Origin: JAKQHY01 sp034429475
GTDB lineage: Bacteria; Chloroflexota; Anaerolineae; B4-G1; SLSP01
Assembly: GCA_034429475.1 (NCBI GenBank)
Contig: DAOUGD010000043.1
Span: 1 to 51,835, forward strand
Direction of reading: 5' to 3'
Length of the DNA stretch: 51,835 nt
Position numbers and translations under genes: made by a program
In this document: piece after piece, positions 8,786-18,462 of the stretch
Position numbering within the stretch: position 1 is the first letter of the stretch
Layout: every line of letters starts with the position of its first letter
The notes under the pieces: generated by a model
Databases searched by the model: none
What the model saw: the letters and a program-made list of their open reading frames with translations, nothing else
Told to the model about the DNA's origin: nothing

Positions 8786-10045
8786 TTGAACGACGAGCAA
8801 AATGCGAAAAAGTGTAAGCGGCACTGTATGGTCGTCTATGCTCAATACCCACTGGGTGAGACCCGCGTGCAGCGTGAAGCGGAAGCGCTGATTGCCAGTG
8901 GCTATGACGTAGATGTGATTTGTTTCCGTCGCCCTAATCAACCCGCAGTGGATACTTATCAAGGCGTACACATCTATCGTGAGGCTTATCGTCTCTGGCC
9001 TCTGAAACGCGGCGGGTTGATGGGTCGTTTTCTGAATTACCTGCGGTTTTTTTTCAATGCGCGGCGTCGGCTAAATCAACTACATCGTCAGCATCCTTAC
9101 ACGACGATCCAGACTCACAACTTGCCGGATTTTCTGGTATTTTGTGCGCACCGGCAAAAACGCCAGGGAATTCCTGTTATTTTGGATTTACATGATTTAA
9201 TGCCGGAGTTTTATGCGGGGCGTTTTGGGGCCTCTCGTGGTTGGTTGGCGCGTCTGGTGCGGTGGCAGGAACGGACGGCCTGTCGTTTTGCCGACCATGT
9301 GATTACCGTCAGTGAGCATTGGCGTCAAGCACTGATCGCGCGTGGGACGCCCCCTGAAAAAGTCAGTGTGGTGATGAACGTAGCCGATGACAAAATCTTT
9401 CGTATGCCGCCGGAGGGGCCGACCTTGCGCGCCCCAGACGGCACATTTCACCTGATTTATCACGGGACCGTGGTATACCGCTATGGCCTGGATCTGGCAA
9501 TTCGTGCCGTGGGGCAGTTGCGCACGGAGATTCCCGGCTTGCGCTTGACTATTTTGGGCAAGGGGGATGCCATCCCCGACCTGGTACAGTTGACGCAAAC
9601 CCTGGGGTTGACGGATCAAGTCGCTATCTGCAATGACTTGCGGCCGGCCGAGGAATTACCAGGCATTATTCGTACTGCCGACGTGGGGATTGTCCCCTAT
9701 CGTAACGACATCTTTAGCGATGGGCTGTTGCCCACGAAGCTGATGGAATATGCTGCTATGGGATTGCCGGCCATTGCCTCGCGCACGACGGCGATTCAGG
9801 CTTATTTCGGGGATACGATGACCGAATTATTTGAGCCGAATAATGTAGAGGACCTGGCGCGTTGTATTCGCGCCCTCTATCATGAACCGGCGCGCCGGCA
9901 GGCATTGGCAGAAGGCTGCCAGAAGTTCAATGAGCGTTATTCCTGGAGCAAAATCGGCGCTGAGTATATCGTATTGGTGGAACGGCTAAGGCAGAGGGCT
10001 TTGGGCAGATCCGACGACCCGAACGCCAGGGCCTCGGAGAGCTAG
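8786..10045 (+). CDS. Glycosyltransferase family 4
   Basis: A 419-residue GT4 enzyme. The N-terminus HCMVVYAQYPLGETRVQREA is the usual acceptor-domain beginning in this subgroup. VILDLHDLMPEFY (about 135) and HVITVSEHWRQAL follow. The donor domain has LIYHGTVVYRYGLDLAIRAV (about 225) and VPYRNDIFSDGLLPTKLMEY, where P-T-K-L-M-E supplies the nucleotide-sugar contacts. The start chosen is the TTG at 8786, because a strong GGAGG (8773-8777) sits 8 bases upstream; the GTG at 8771 would place that site inside the gene. It is the third glycosyltransferase of the operon, and the sugar it uses is unknown. Confidence 0.88.
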   Translation: MNDEQNAKKCKRHCMVVYAQYPLGETRVQREAEALIASGYDVDVICFRRPNQPAVDTYQGVHIYREAYRLWPLKRGGLMGRFLNYLRFFFNARRRLNQLHRQHPYTTIQTHNLPDFLVFCAHRQKRQGIPVILDLHDLMPEFYAGRFGASRGWLARLVRWQERTACRFADHVITVSEHWRQALIARGTPPEKVSVVMNVADDKIFRMPPEGPTLRAPDGTFHLIYHGTVVYRYGLDLAIRAVGQLRTEIPGLRLTILGKGDAIPDLVQLTQTLGLTDQVAICNDLRPAEELPGIIRTADVGIVPYRNDIFSDGLLPTKLMEYAAMGLPAIASRTTAIQAYFGDTMTELFEPNNVEDLARCIRALYHEPARRQALAEGCQKFNERYSWSKIGAEYIVLVERLRQRALGRSDDPNARASES

Positions 10046-10137
10046 GGCTTTCTCCAATAGACCATTGTAGTCGAGTTCTACCACTTTCCTTGGGTAAGCC
10101 TTACAGATACAGGGGTTATGTTTCGGAGAAGGTGTCA

Positions 10138-11205
10138 GTGACTATCAACATTGTCCGTAGTTTGCCTGAAGAATCCTGGCGTCGCTTTGTAGCTGATCAC
10201 CCGCAGGGGAATATCTTTCACACCCCGGAGATGTTTCAGGTATTTGGTGCGACCAAAGGCCACCGGCCGGAGTTGTGGGCGGCAACAACAGCAGAGAGAA
10301 TCCTGGCTTTGTGGTTGCCCGTGCAAATAACGTTAAAGGATGGCGTATTTCGACGGATGACCACACGCTCCGTTGTCTATGGTGGCGTCCTTTGCGCTGC
10401 CGGTGCGGAGGGGCGGGAGGCGTTGCGCCAACTGCTACGGGCTTACGTCTGGGAAGCGGGAAAAGCGTCACTGTTTACCGAAGTGCGTAACACGGCGGAT
10501 TTGAGTGAAATACAACCGCTTTTGCAGGCAGGCGGGTTTGTGTACGAGGACCATCTGAATTATTTAATCAATTTAGATCGTTCGCCCACCGAGATCCTCG
10601 ACACCATCGGCAGCCGAACCCGAAAAAATATACGCCGGGGGCTGCGCAAGGGCACGGTCGAGATCGAGATTATCAAGGAACGCGCAGACGTAACGGCCTG
10701 TCACGCCTTGCTGAGCCAAACCTACAATCTGGCTCAAATCCCTTTAGCAGATTTCTCGCTCTTTCAATCGGCGTTTGACGTATTGCATCCGAAAAATATG
10801 GTGCGCTTCACGGTCGCGCGCATAGATCGCGCTATAGCTGCGGTTTCTATTGAATTGCTCTATAAGCGAACTGTTTATGGCTGGTACGGGGGGCTTAACC
10901 GCAATTATAGTTCCTATGCTCCCAATGAGTTGTTGATGTGGCATATTCTTGAGTGGGGCGCCCAAAGTGGTTATCAGATTTATGATTTTGGCGGCGCGGG
11001 CAGAGCCGATGAGTCCTACGGGGTGCGCGATTTCAAGGCCAAATTTGGCGGGGATTTGGTGTGTTTCGGGCGTAACATCGCGGTTCATGCTCCTGTTTTT
11101 TTCCGCCTGAGCCGGAGGGTTTATCCGGTATATCGAAGGTTAATTCCGCGCGCGTCAGTTTCCAGCTATCCTCAAAGGTTAGTTCTCGATAATGAAAAAG
11201 ATTGA
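10138..11205 (+). CDS. FemAB-like GNAT-fold aminoacyl/acyl transferase
   Basis: A 355-residue protein of the FemABX/peptidoglycan-bridge-like branch of the GNAT fold. Family landmarks are LPEESWRRFVADHPQGNIFH near the N-terminus, TRKNIRRGLRKGTVEI (about 165), YGWYGGLNRNYSSYAPNELL in the second GNAT half and YDFGGAGRADESYGVRDFKA before the C-terminus. FemAB proteins move amino acids from aminoacyl-tRNA onto peptidoglycan; relatives in polysaccharide clusters are thought to decorate the polymer. The start is the GTG at 10138, just after GGAGAAGG; a TTG at 10090 would add 16 untypical residues. The last 14 bases overlap the next gene, which is of similar type. Confidence 0.82.
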   Translation: MTINIVRSLPEESWRRFVADHPQGNIFHTPEMFQVFGATKGHRPELWAATTAERILALWLPVQITLKDGVFRRMTTRSVVYGGVLCAAGAEGREALRQLLRAYVWEAGKASLFTEVRNTADLSEIQPLLQAGGFVYEDHLNYLINLDRSPTEILDTIGSRTRKNIRRGLRKGTVEIEIIKERADVTACHALLSQTYNLAQIPLADFSLFQSAFDVLHPKNMVRFTVARIDRAIAAVSIELLYKRTVYGWYGGLNRNYSSYAPNELLMWHILEWGAQSGYQIYDFGGAGRADESYGVRDFKAKFGGDLVCFGRNIAVHAPVFFRLSRRVYPVYRRLIPRASVSSYPQRLVLDNEKD

Positions 11206-12448
11206 GCAAGCATTTGATTCGGTGCGCAGTCTGTGGATTGGCCTCCAATTAGGGCTTCCTCAGTCGGTGCAGGCCAGTCTCTTGCCCGGTTTTCACGAGG
11301 CAAAAGAGGTCTTACGCCTATTAGCAAGCCCGTATTTGCCGATCTCCCATTTACAGGGAGAAGGGCAGGGCGGCCCCCTCACTGTGACTTATGGCGGTTT
11401 AGCGTTTTCAAAGCCATTTTTCAAGCAAATTATTTTTAAGAATGATCCTGAAGAGACAAAATTAGCACAAAGACCTTTTTGGCGTTTTAATCTGTTAAAT
11501 GTTTTTCCCGCCAGTGATATAGTGATTATCGAAGCCTATAAACGTTTGGTACACTGGCTGCCTCACGAAGACACTATCGTGCTGCCCCAGTTTGTCCATC
11601 ATCGGCTGCCGGTGCAGGGCGACTGGTCGAACGTCGAGCGTCGCTTTCACCGAAGTGCCCTCGGAGAAATGGAGAAAGCAAAGAAAGGGGGCTATGAGTA
11701 TGAAATAAGCCGGGACGATCATGATTTCAAGATGTTTTATCAGAATATGTATCTGCCCACCGTTCAGAGCCGCCATGGCGAGTTGGCCTCTCCAATGAGT
11801 TTTGGTCAAGCCTATCAGTATTTTAAGCACGGATGTTTGTTTTTGGTGAAACAGAATGAGCAACGCCTATGTGGCAGTATCTGTCACGTAGTGGATGATG
11901 TGGTTTACTTTGTGATTATGGGGGCATTCCAGGGCGACCAGGCGGTCATCAAAAGCGGGATTATGGGGGCCTTAAATTGCTTACGTCTTCAGTGGGCCAA
12001 TCAGCAGGGATACCGGGCAGTTAATTTCTTGGGAAGTGGCCCATTTTTGAATGGCGGTCTGTTTCAATATAAACGTAAGTGGGGCACCGAACTGAGTATT
12101 CCCCCTCATTTGCACCGACAACTTTGGATTAAAGTTCAGCGAAATACGCCGGCCGTATCGCGCTTCTTGCAGGATAACCCGTTCATTATTGTGGATAAGG
12201 ACGCCAATCTGCACGGCATGATTGTTGTTGACGACTTGAATAATGTCTCCAATAAAAATATAGAAGACTATAAAAAACGTTATGCAACCCCTGGTTTGAA
12301 AAGCCTTATTATTCGCTCGGTTGATAGTTTAGTGGAAGAGCGGCGTTGCACGGGCAATACCCGACTGGTGATCCCCCTCGCGCCTGACCTTGAGGCGCAG
12401 GCCTCGCCGTTACCTAAAGCCCCAGAAAAGGTTGGTAATCGGTCATAA
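11192..12448 (+). CDS. GNAT/FemAB-like transferase (second copy type)
   Basis: A 418-residue protein whose central part (about 165-320) has the Acetyltransf_6/FemAB-like pattern: RLCGSICHVVDDVVYFVIMG, then GALNCLRLQWANQQGYRAVN and a C-terminal QYKRKWGTE. The first 150 residues are diverged. The pair with the preceding FemAB-like gene suggests sequential attachment of two groups to one acceptor, or a heterodimer as in FemA-FemB; both are inference. It starts at the ATG at 11192, inside the end of the previous gene, and its TAA shares a base with the next ATG (12448), so it is translationally coupled on both sides. It is clearly less like classical FemAB than its neighbour. Confidence 0.72.
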   Translation: MKKIEQAFDSVRSLWIGLQLGLPQSVQASLLPGFHEAKEVLRLLASPYLPISHLQGEGQGGPLTVTYGGLAFSKPFFKQIIFKNDPEETKLAQRPFWRFNLLNVFPASDIVIIEAYKRLVHWLPHEDTIVLPQFVHHRLPVQGDWSNVERRFHRSALGEMEKAKKGGYEYEISRDDHDFKMFYQNMYLPTVQSRHGELASPMSFGQAYQYFKHGCLFLVKQNEQRLCGSICHVVDDVVYFVIMGAFQGDQAVIKSGIMGALNCLRLQWANQQGYRAVNFLGSGPFLNGGLFQYKRKWGTELSIPPHLHRQLWIKVQRNTPAVSRFLQDNPFIIVDKDANLHGMIVVDDLNNVSNKNIEDYKKRYATPGLKSLIIRSVDSLVEERRCTGNTRLVIPLAPDLEAQASPLPKAPEKVGNRS

Positions 12449-13590
12449 TGAAGACCCCCCTTTCGATACTGATCCCGGATGGGGAAAGCGAATTCGCGCT
12501 GTTCGTGGCGCATTGTCTGGCTCCTTATCCGAATATACGCTTGCATGTGCTTTCTGGTGAGCGTTGGGCGCCTCTCCGCTTTTCCCGCTATTGTCGCACA
12601 TATACACTGAGACCCCCTACTCCAGGAGATGCCTCGCAACTGAATGTGGTAGCCGAAATAGTCAAGAAGCAGCGGGTGGACGTGTTGTTGCCCACGAGTT
12701 CAGCGTGGATCGCTTTTGCCATTGCCAACCGGCAGCAGCTCTCGGAATTTGTCGCGCTGCCGCCGCTGCCTGAGGCCGATGCGTTTCAAATCGCTAACGA
12801 TAAGTGGCTCTTAGCGCAATTTTTGCAGAACCATCAGATTCCCTGCCCGCCAACCTTCCTGGTGGACTATAGTGACACGTTCGCCACGCAGGTACAGGGG
12901 ATGACCTTCCCGGTTCTCCTTAAACCGGCGACCGCGTGGGGCGGCGAAGGGATCCGCCGTTTTGATAGTCTGTCTGACTTAAAACAATATTTGAGTGGGC
13001 AGAATCCAGAAGAAATAAGGGGGCGCTTTATTGTACAAAGCTTGCTCTCTGGTTTTGTGGTGGGAGTCAATGTCTTATCCCAACAGGGAGAACTCTTAGC
13101 GACCACGATGCAGCGCGGCATCATTCCCAACACCCATAAATATGCGGCCGCCGGCGCTATTCAGTTCATCAAAGATGAGACCTTCTCGACCATAGTCCAG
13201 AAGCTGGTCACAGCGCTGAATTGGAGCGGTTTCGCCAATGTGGACACACTCTATGACGATCAGGCCCGGCAACTGACAATCCTGGAGATAAACGCCCGTT
13301 TTTGGGGGAGCTTGCGCGGCTCGCTGGTGGCGGGCGTAAGTTTTCCTTACCTGGCTTGTTTGGCAGCTTTGAATATTCCATTCCCCACGCCCGACTACGA
13401 TGCCGCTGCGCGCTATTTTCATCCCAAGACGACACTGAGAACACTGATAACTCGCCATAGTGAAACCAGGATGACATTCCACGAGTCTGGCTTGAAATTT
13501 CTCGTCTCTGATCCCCTCGCGGAGATCATGCGGGCGTTGCGCCAGGAAGCTTCTGATGCCGAACCGGCAGCCGTCAAGGACCCAGCGTGA
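12448..13590 (+). CDS. ATP-grasp carboxylate ligase
   Basis: A 380-residue ATP-grasp protein. A Rossmann-like pre-domain holds DVLLPTSSAWIAFAIAN (about residues 70-86). KWLLAQFLQNHQIPCPPTF (about 115-133) leads into the ATP-binding subdomain with FPVLLKPATAWGGEGIRRF (about 153-171; K for ATP, G-G-x-G loop). LTILEINARFWGSL (about 275-288) provides the Mg-binding Glu and Asn. These enzymes activate a carboxylate as acyl phosphate and join it to an amine or thiol. Beside two FemAB-like transferases and an aminotransferase, it could form an amide on an amino sugar or amino acid. Its GTGA stop overlaps the following start at 13587. Confidence 0.85.
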   Translation: MKTPLSILIPDGESEFALFVAHCLAPYPNIRLHVLSGERWAPLRFSRYCRTYTLRPPTPGDASQLNVVAEIVKKQRVDVLLPTSSAWIAFAIANRQQLSEFVALPPLPEADAFQIANDKWLLAQFLQNHQIPCPPTFLVDYSDTFATQVQGMTFPVLLKPATAWGGEGIRRFDSLSDLKQYLSGQNPEEIRGRFIVQSLLSGFVVGVNVLSQQGELLATTMQRGIIPNTHKYAAAGAIQFIKDETFSTIVQKLVTALNWSGFANVDTLYDDQARQLTILEINARFWGSLRGSLVAGVSFPYLACLAALNIPFPTPDYDAAARYFHPKTTLRTLITRHSETRMTFHESGLKFLVSDPLAEIMRALRQEASDAEPAAVKDPA

Positions 13591-14798
13591 TCCCCCAGTT
13601 TCGACCTTATCTCAATGCCAGCGATCTTCTCACCCTGTTGCGCGTGAATAACGCCACGCGCGGCGCGTTTGAAGCGGCGGTAGCTGCCCAGTCTGGTGCG
13701 CAGTATGGTCTCGCGTTTACCTATGCTCACGCGGGTTTTCTCGCTCTGCTCAAAGCCCGGCAGTTGACGCAGGCAGAAATCATTCTCCCGGCTTATACAT
13801 GTAAGATTATGGCCGAGGTCATTCTCGCTACCGGCAATGTCCCGGTGTTTGTGGATATAGGCCTGGCTGACTACAACATGAATCTGGATAGATTGCAGGC
13901 GGCGATCACCCCCAGGACGCGGATGATTGTTGCTACCCACATGTTTGGCTATCCCGCTGATGTAGTTGCGATTCGTGAAATGGTTGAGGGTAGAGACATT
14001 ACCGTGGTGGAGGACGCCGCGCTTATGTTCCCCCAGGCTATGCACGAGTTGGGCGGACTGCGGGGAGATGTCGGCCTGTTTAGTTTTGGCCCGGCTAAAC
14101 CGTTGTTCACGATTCGCGGGGGAGTGGTGGTCACGAACAGTCAATCCCTTTATGAGGAAATCAAAACCTATCGTGACACAGCGATGGGGAATTTGCCATA
14201 CAAAGAAGGTGGGAAACGCCGGGTTTTGTTAGCTATTCACTATTTGCGCGCGCAATCTTTGATTTACGATCTGAGCCAACGCCTTAACCTTTCAAAAGAA
14301 AATCTGGCTAAGCTCACCGCGCATCTTCAAGCGCGGGCGACGGAGAGTGCGGCTCCGGCTTTTGCGCTCCCTGGTGATTATGATACACGTTACGCGGATT
14401 TCCAGGCGCGTATCGGTCTGACCCAACTGCACCGCGCCACAGGCATCCTGGCTCACCAGCGCGCATTGGCAAAACTCTATGCTCAGGCGCTTTGTGAAAT
14501 TCCTGATCTGATCCCTGCGCCCTGCATCGGTGGGGCTTCGTATGCGCTTTATACGACGCGAGTGCCCCAACGGGACTCGATTTATTTCCGGCAACGCCTG
14601 CGCGCTCAGGGGATTGACACCGGTTGCACTTTCAACTACGCTTTGCCTGACCTGGAGATGTGCCGGCCCTATGCGCAGGGCGAGTATCCCGGAGCAGCGC
14701 AGACCAGCCACGAAGTAGTCAATTTACCAATGTATGTACGACTTACGGCGGAGAAGGTTCATTACATCGCCGACAATATCCGTCAAATCTTGCGATAA
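13587..14798 (+). CDS. DegT/DnrJ/EryC1/StrS-type PLP aminotransferase
   Basis: A 403-residue aminotransferase of the sugar-aminotransferase family. Landmarks in order are EIILPAYTCKIMAEVIL (about 66-82), VPVFVDIGLADYNMNLD (about 88-104), ATHMFGYPAD, VVEDAALMFPQ (Asp that contacts the PLP ring nitrogen) and LFSFGPAKPLFTIRGGVVVT, with the Schiff-base Lys in GPAKP. The family transfers an amino group from glutamate to a keto sugar, so it most likely supplies an amino sugar or amino-keto intermediate for this locus. The motif SFGPAKP differs from the common SFHxxK of sugar aminotransferases, so the substrate may not be an ordinary keto sugar. GTG start inside the stop of the ATP-grasp gene. Confidence 0.85.
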   Translation: MIPQFRPYLNASDLLTLLRVNNATRGAFEAAVAAQSGAQYGLAFTYAHAGFLALLKARQLTQAEIILPAYTCKIMAEVILATGNVPVFVDIGLADYNMNLDRLQAAITPRTRMIVATHMFGYPADVVAIREMVEGRDITVVEDAALMFPQAMHELGGLRGDVGLFSFGPAKPLFTIRGGVVVTNSQSLYEEIKTYRDTAMGNLPYKEGGKRRVLLAIHYLRAQSLIYDLSQRLNLSKENLAKLTAHLQARATESAAPAFALPGDYDTRYADFQARIGLTQLHRATGILAHQRALAKLYAQALCEIPDLIPAPCIGGASYALYTTRVPQRDSIYFRQRLRAQGIDTGCTFNYALPDLEMCRPYAQGEYPGAAQTSHEVVNLPMYVRLTAEKVHYIADNIRQILR

Positions 14799-14836
14799 GG
14801 GCCAGGATTTTAGTCTTTCACACCAGGAGGGGGACT

Positions 14837-16213
14837 ATGTTGAATTCGTTGCCACGCCGTCCTTTTATGCAACTTTATCAAATGCTCAGTGGACGCCGGG
14901 TCTTGGCGCGGCTGGATGAACTGAATCACACGCAGTGGCTCAGTCGTGAAGCCCTGTTGACCTTGCAACGTCAGAAACTCCACCGATTGTTGCTGTCTGC
15001 CCAGCAACACGTTCCCTATTACCGCCATTTGTTTGAACAGGTCGGCTTTCACCCTGATGCTATTCTCTCTGACATAACGAGTCTGTCTAAACTCCCTATT
15101 CTTACCAAGGCAATCATCCACGCGAACTTTGACGAGATGTTAACGACAGACCATCGGAGACGGGCGGGGATGAGTCGCCTGACCACCGGCGGGTCAACCG
15201 GGCATCCCCTGGTTTTTATGCAGGATGTGGATTTTCGTGATTGTGTCACTGCCGATATTCATCGGCACCTAGGGTGGGCCGGTTGGCAGTTGGGGCAGGT
15301 TCACGCCTACATTTGGGGTGCCAACTTTGAGGTGGAAACGTCTCAGGCCATCCGCACCCGCTTGATGAATTGGGTGCTCAACCGATTTGTCACCAACGCC
15401 TATGTGCTCTCCCCTGAAAGCATGACCCTGTTCGTCGCGCAGCTTCGCCGTCGCTGTCCCCGGATTCTGTTTGGCTATCCTTCCAGTCTGTATCGGTTCG
15501 CTGAGTTTGTGCGCGAGCGCAACTTCAATGATATTAAATTTGAGGCCATATTTTCCTCCGCAGAAGTGCTGTATCCCGCGCAACGCCAGTTCATTGAGCA
15601 AACTTTTGCCGGAAAAATGTTTAACCGCTACGGCACGCGAGAATTAGGCGGCATTTGTTGTGAATGTAGCGCACACACCGGCCTGCATGCCAGTATTGAA
15701 AATGTCTACATTGAGATTTTGAGGGATTTGGAAAGCAACGAACCGGCGCAACCTGGTGAAACCGGCCACATTGTGGTGACCAACCTAAACAACTATGGGA
15801 TGCCCTTTATTCGCTATAGCATCGAAGACATGGGGGCCTGGAGCACAATCCCCCACTGTTCATGTGGTCTGGGTTTGCCGTTGATGGAGCTGGTGCAGGG
15901 ACGGCAGATAGATATGTTCAAAACACGGAAGGGTCATGCCGTGTGGGGCGGGTTTGCCAGCCCGCTCTTTGGCATGGCTGGTGTGAAGCAATTCCAGTTG
16001 GTGCAAAAGTCCGTGGATTTGGTCATTGCTCGCATTGTCAAAGAGGGTGAGTTGGATCAATCCCACTTGGACACCATTGTCCGCACCGTGAAAACAGCCC
16101 TAGGAGATAACGTAGTTGTCGAGTTTGAATTTCCCGCTGAAATTCCTGTATTAGGCTCGGGGAAATATAAGTACGCTATTTCGGAAATCAGCTCACTGCC
16201 GACCAATCCGTAA
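14837..16213 (+). CDS. PaaK/CapK-like adenylate-forming enzyme
   Basis: A 458-residue member of the phenylacetate-CoA ligase-like family common in capsule loci (CapK type). Landmarks are VPYYRHLFEQVGF near residue 60, the AMP-binding loop RLTTGGSTGHPLVFMQD (about 115-131), ILFGYPSSLYRFAEF (about 215), FNRYGTRELGGICCECSAH (about 270) and the C-terminal domain from ETGHIVVTNLNNYGMPFIRY. Such enzymes activate a carboxylic acid with ATP; in capsule clusters the acid and acceptor are usually unknown. The ATG at 14837 follows AGGAGGGGG, so longer upstream readings are not needed. It closes the polysaccharide operon: the next gene, 57 bases on, encodes a secreted protein. Confidence 0.85.
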   Translation: MLNSLPRRPFMQLYQMLSGRRVLARLDELNHTQWLSREALLTLQRQKLHRLLLSAQQHVPYYRHLFEQVGFHPDAILSDITSLSKLPILTKAIIHANFDEMLTTDHRRRAGMSRLTTGGSTGHPLVFMQDVDFRDCVTADIHRHLGWAGWQLGQVHAYIWGANFEVETSQAIRTRLMNWVLNRFVTNAYVLSPESMTLFVAQLRRRCPRILFGYPSSLYRFAEFVRERNFNDIKFEAIFSSAEVLYPAQRQFIEQTFAGKMFNRYGTRELGGICCECSAHTGLHASIENVYIEILRDLESNEPAQPGETGHIVVTNLNNYGMPFIRYSIEDMGAWSTIPHCSCGLGLPLMELVQGRQIDMFKTRKGHAVWGGFASPLFGMAGVKQFQLVQKSVDLVIARIVKEGELDQSHLDTIVRTVKTALGDNVVVEFEFPAEIPVLGSGKYKYAISEISSLPTNP

Positions 16214-16270
16214 CTCCTGATCCATTGTGGGTCATTGGATTTCAAGGAACCACTCTAGGGAGTCTGATAA

Positions 16271-18187
16271 ATGAACTCGAAAACCTTGCGTTTTTGCATC
16301 TGGATAGTGTTTGTGCTGACCATAGCCTCTCCGGGTGTGGTCTATGCCTGGCCCTCCAATCCCACCGCAGGGGCGGATTACATCGAAGTTTTTGACGGGG
16401 ATATGCCATTATTGTTTGTCGTCGGGCATGGAGGGTGGAAAGTTGTGGGAGAGCAGGAAAATGGCACCTCGTCCGCTGACCCCCTCTTGCGAGCTTACTT
16501 CTATCAAGTGTTGACGGTGCATATCTACGAGCGCACGGGGCATCTTCCCTATATCGTTTATCAACAAGGGAATCGGAACTACGTCAATACCAATCGGTCC
16601 GTCGGCAACCCAGAGGCCTATCATCCTGATAACGCTGAAGCGCGGGCGGCCTACTTCGCGTTTCACGATCAAGTGGATGCCGTCATTGCACGGATGGAAG
16701 CCCGGTACGGGGAAGATATGGCCTTGTTGGTCAACCCTCACACGACGTATCTGAGTGCGAGCCGGTGTGGACTCCCCTGGGATCGGATTGTGGAAATCGG
16801 GTTCGCGGCCCCTGTCACCGGACTTGACCAGACCCGCAATACAATGAAAGCTCTGTATGATCGGCGGGGAGAAGGGGCGCTACGGGGGAAAGATAGCGTG
16901 CCCTATCAATTTTTTCATGGACTAGATTGGCCTACCCCCGATGCGGTCTGGCCGGCGGCTGCGACGGTCAACTCCAAAACTTTGGCGAGAAACGGGGCGG
17001 ATGTGTGGCATGTGCTGCCTGCCTGGGTGACAGATTGGAATACTGACAACTGGATTACCGCATGTTTCAATGGCGGCTCGACGATTCGGTATCATGGAAC
17101 GAACACCATAGGGCATCATTCCAACTGGTCGAAGGGCCTGGACGCCTTTCAATTGGAGGTCAATTATCTTTCGGAGAGTGGCATTGGTTTGTCCCCGGCC
17201 GCTCCTGGCTATGATCCTGATGGTCCGTATTACCAACTGGATATGGCCTTCACCACGCCATTGATGGATGGTTTCATTGATGCAATCCTGTATTCCCTGC
17301 AAATCAATTATGACTGGACGCCAGGGGACGCCTATAATGTCATTGTAGACAATGGCGCTGCGGGTTTTAGTACAACCGGTGTATGGGAAGGTTCCCCCGA
17401 CCAGGGATTTTGGGGGACGCCTGGTATCTATGCCGATGCGATGGGGGCGACAGCTATGTGGACCCCCAACCTGGCCCAATCGGGAATTTATGAAGTGTTG
17501 GTGCGTTGGGTAGGATTTCAGGACCACACTGACGCTGCCCAGTACACAGTTAACTCTGTTGACGGCTCACACGCGCTTACCCTTGATCAAAGTTTGGTGC
17601 AGAACGACGCCAGATGGATCAGTTTAGGCACATTCCCCTTTGCTGCCGGCATGGAGGGCAATGTGTCCTTAATGTGGCCCGCTTCTGAAGGGACGCTTGC
17701 GGCTGATGCCGTGCTGTTCCGCTTGATTTCTCCGGTAGCTGCCCCAATGCAGAAAACGGTGGACACGGGCGAGTTGACTCCCGTAGCATTGGGCAGTGTG
17801 GTCACATACACGCTGGCCTTTGCCAACGCTGGAGACTCGGTAGTGACCGACGTCCATATCACCGATGGGCTACCGGCGGGAGTGACGTTTGGAGAATGGG
17901 TGGGGCATGGCGGCTCGGCCATTCTGCCCCCGCCGACCATCAGCCTGTCCCCAACAACGCTTCTTTGGACGCCGGGCGATATTGCGCCCCACATCACCTA
18001 CACCCTCACTTTCACGGTTGTCGTTACCAATGACAACAGCTTTGCCGGCGCGACAATCACCAATATTGCCAGCTTTACCGCTACCAACCTGGCTGCGGGG
18101 CAGTCGAACCCGGCATCCTTCACCGTTGCGCGATTTACGAACGCACACTTCGCCTACCTGCCGTTAATTCTGCGCAATTCCCATTAA
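16271..18187 (+). CDS. Secreted N-formylglutamate amidohydrolase-like protein with golvesin-C-like and DUF11 domains
   Basis: A 638-residue exported protein. A signal peptide covers about 1-26 (cut near GVVYA). Residues about 32-300 resemble zinc-dependent N-formylglutamate amidohydrolases: LLFVVGHGGWK, RNYVNTNRSVG, AYFAFHDQVDAVIARME and LLVNPHT match the HSG, R-x-x-D-x-N-R, Y-H and D-x-H-S segments of that family. This is a distant likeness by eye. Residues about 355-490 form a golvesin-C-like domain (WTPNLAQSGIYEVLVRWVG, LAADAVLFRL). Residues about 495-620 form a DUF11 domain, and the end is FAYLPLILRNSH. ATG at 16271 after AGGGAG. The next gene repeats the first two domains, so the pair arose by duplication. 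A hydrolase acting on the matrix or on formylated or amidated surface groups is possible. Confidence 0.72.
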   Translation: MNSKTLRFCIWIVFVLTIASPGVVYAWPSNPTAGADYIEVFDGDMPLLFVVGHGGWKVVGEQENGTSSADPLLRAYFYQVLTVHIYERTGHLPYIVYQQGNRNYVNTNRSVGNPEAYHPDNAEARAAYFAFHDQVDAVIARMEARYGEDMALLVNPHTTYLSASRCGLPWDRIVEIGFAAPVTGLDQTRNTMKALYDRRGEGALRGKDSVPYQFFHGLDWPTPDAVWPAAATVNSKTLARNGADVWHVLPAWVTDWNTDNWITACFNGGSTIRYHGTNTIGHHSNWSKGLDAFQLEVNYLSESGIGLSPAAPGYDPDGPYYQLDMAFTTPLMDGFIDAILYSLQINYDWTPGDAYNVIVDNGAAGFSTTGVWEGSPDQGFWGTPGIYADAMGATAMWTPNLAQSGIYEVLVRWVGFQDHTDAAQYTVNSVDGSHALTLDQSLVQNDARWISLGTFPFAAGMEGNVSLMWPASEGTLAADAVLFRLISPVAAPMQKTVDTGELTPVALGSVVTYTLAFANAGDSVVTDVHITDGLPAGVTFGEWVGHGGSAILPPPTISLSPTTLLWTPGDIAPHITYTLTFTVVVTNDNSFAGATITNIASFTATNLAAGQSNPASFTVARFTNAHFAYLPLILRNSH

Positions 18188-18462
18188 TTCCCGGTGGTGA
18201 TGGGGATGGGTAAAATTGGTTCATCCATAGTGATTGAAACCCGCTCTTTTTTTCTCTATGTGAATTTTAAGATTTCTTTTACCTTCTAAAAACCATTTCC
18301 TCACCATCTTCCTATACAATAGGAATGGAGTGTCCTTACACACCTGGGCGATACAGGTCCTCATGTCTCAACCGTTCAACTTGAGAGTGTGCAACGTCGT
18401 GAGTGTCCTGATCGGCGCTAGTCTGAAATTTAATACAAGAATATGGATCCTGGAGGCACTAT

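Noticed and set aside
16214..16270. An imperfect palindrome ATCCATTG/CATTGGAT as an operator
   Set aside because: The arms mismatch and the element has no second copy, so it may be chance.
18188..18462. A promoter before the giant gene (TATACAAT at 18313)
   Set aside because: The -10-like box is good, but no matching -35 lies at the right distance, so I do not list it as a feature.
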